Positions 63,301 through 64,000 of a stretch of DNA of 64,000 nucleotides are shown piece after piece. Under the pieces are notes generated by a model that saw only the letters and a program-made list of their open reading frames with translations, had not been told where the DNA came from and ran no database searches. Both the position numbers and the translations under genes were made by a program. Position 1 is the first letter of the stretch. The number at the start of each line of letters is the position of its first letter. The DNA is from Thysanoteuthis rhombus (lineage: Eukaryota > Mollusca > Cephalopoda > Oegopsida > Thysanoteuthidae): assembly GCA_963457665.1 (NCBI GenBank), contig OY735201.1, positions 28,309,548-28,373,547 on the forward strand, given 5' to 3'.

Positions 63301-64000
63301 TTAAATTTTGCTGTTGTTAATCTCATTATGTTCAGTCGGACTTTTAACTTTTTTTCTCCAATGATTAAGCCTAAAAGGTGGCAGTGGCTCTTCCTCATTC
63401 ATCGTTGAAGCTTAATTTTTGGTTGGCATTATTCTTTATGATAATTGCTTGGATATTCCGTGACGGCAATCTTCTGTCTTGACCAGCTGGTAAAAATCCA
63501 TCCGTCGAGTCATTGATGCTTTTTTTTCTGATCTACGTCAGCGCTGTAATATCGGTTGGCATATGGTCCTTGCAGAGTTCCCTCTCCTCATATTACTTCA
63601 AACTATTTAGGACCATGCTCTTCTGCTTGTTACTCATCTTTTTCACGACGATATTCTGTATATGTTCTTGCTGTCAAAGTTTATATCCAGTTATTTTGCA
63701 AACTTACTTTCTTTTTTAACTGAGTGCCATCTTTTTTTATATATTTTCGTGTCCCTTAATTAGTTTTAAAACTCTGGTCCAACGTAATTTCGAGGTACCA
63801 GTGTAACCCTGGTTGTACCGTTCCCTTGCCACCATCACACCCCGGTATATAGTGATGATCAATGGTTGCTTCAGGGTGATGCATTCTGTGGAACGTTGGC
63901 GGTTTCCTGATTTTTGTATCAATGTTTTCTCATCCTATCTAGATTCCAATTATTCATATCAAAGCTATAAGTCACAACGGGAATAGCAAGGGTATCCATG
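63301..64000. other. T-rich terminal region, no gene seen
   Basis: It may continue the minus-strand LINE 5' region. No motif could be placed. Confidence 0.3.

Overview
This is eukaryotic, A/T-rich, repeat-dense DNA, most plausibly from a decapodiform cephalopod (squid, cuttlefish or bobtail). The diagnostic content is a gene for a Gly/Tyr/His-rich modular secreted protein resembling suckerins, the structural proteins of sucker ring teeth. Long TA and CT microsatellites, several decayed non-LTR retrotransposons, Tc1-like transposon relics and tRNA-like SINEs fit an invertebrate of this kind. No prokaryotic-style genes are present.

The window is a tandem array of one gene unit, repeated at roughly 13-16 kb intervals. 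Each full unit has a TATA-type promoter with a short non-coding exon, an exon carrying the ATG and the first half of a signal peptide, a 39-nt exon carrying the second half, and one long repeat-coding exon. Six copies can be traced: unit 1 (1-2640, broken, 5' end outside the window), unit 2 (7421-14250, intact), unit 3 (22791-27467, broken), unit 4 (36940-39335, broken, coding exon missing), unit 5 (46025-47530, inverted, broken) and unit 6 (51828-57610, broken). Only unit 2 has all splice sites, an uninterrupted frame and a poly(A) signal. It predicts a 414-residue precursor split over three coding exons.

Sequence between the genes is partly duplicated with them. A block of degenerate repeats near 3.5-4.5 kb recurs near 16.2-17.3 kb, with probable relatives near 31.1 and 43.8 kb. 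A Tc1-like transposase relic lies downstream of units 3, 4 and 6. A tRNA-like SINE, possibly with a 5S-rRNA-like body, lies in the intron after the ATG exon in units 1, 2, 4 and 6. LINE fragments at 28.5-29.3, 33.9-35.3, 49.1-49.7 and 61.7-63.3 kb are all interrupted by stops or frameshifts. The remaining intergenic DNA shows no supportable gene.
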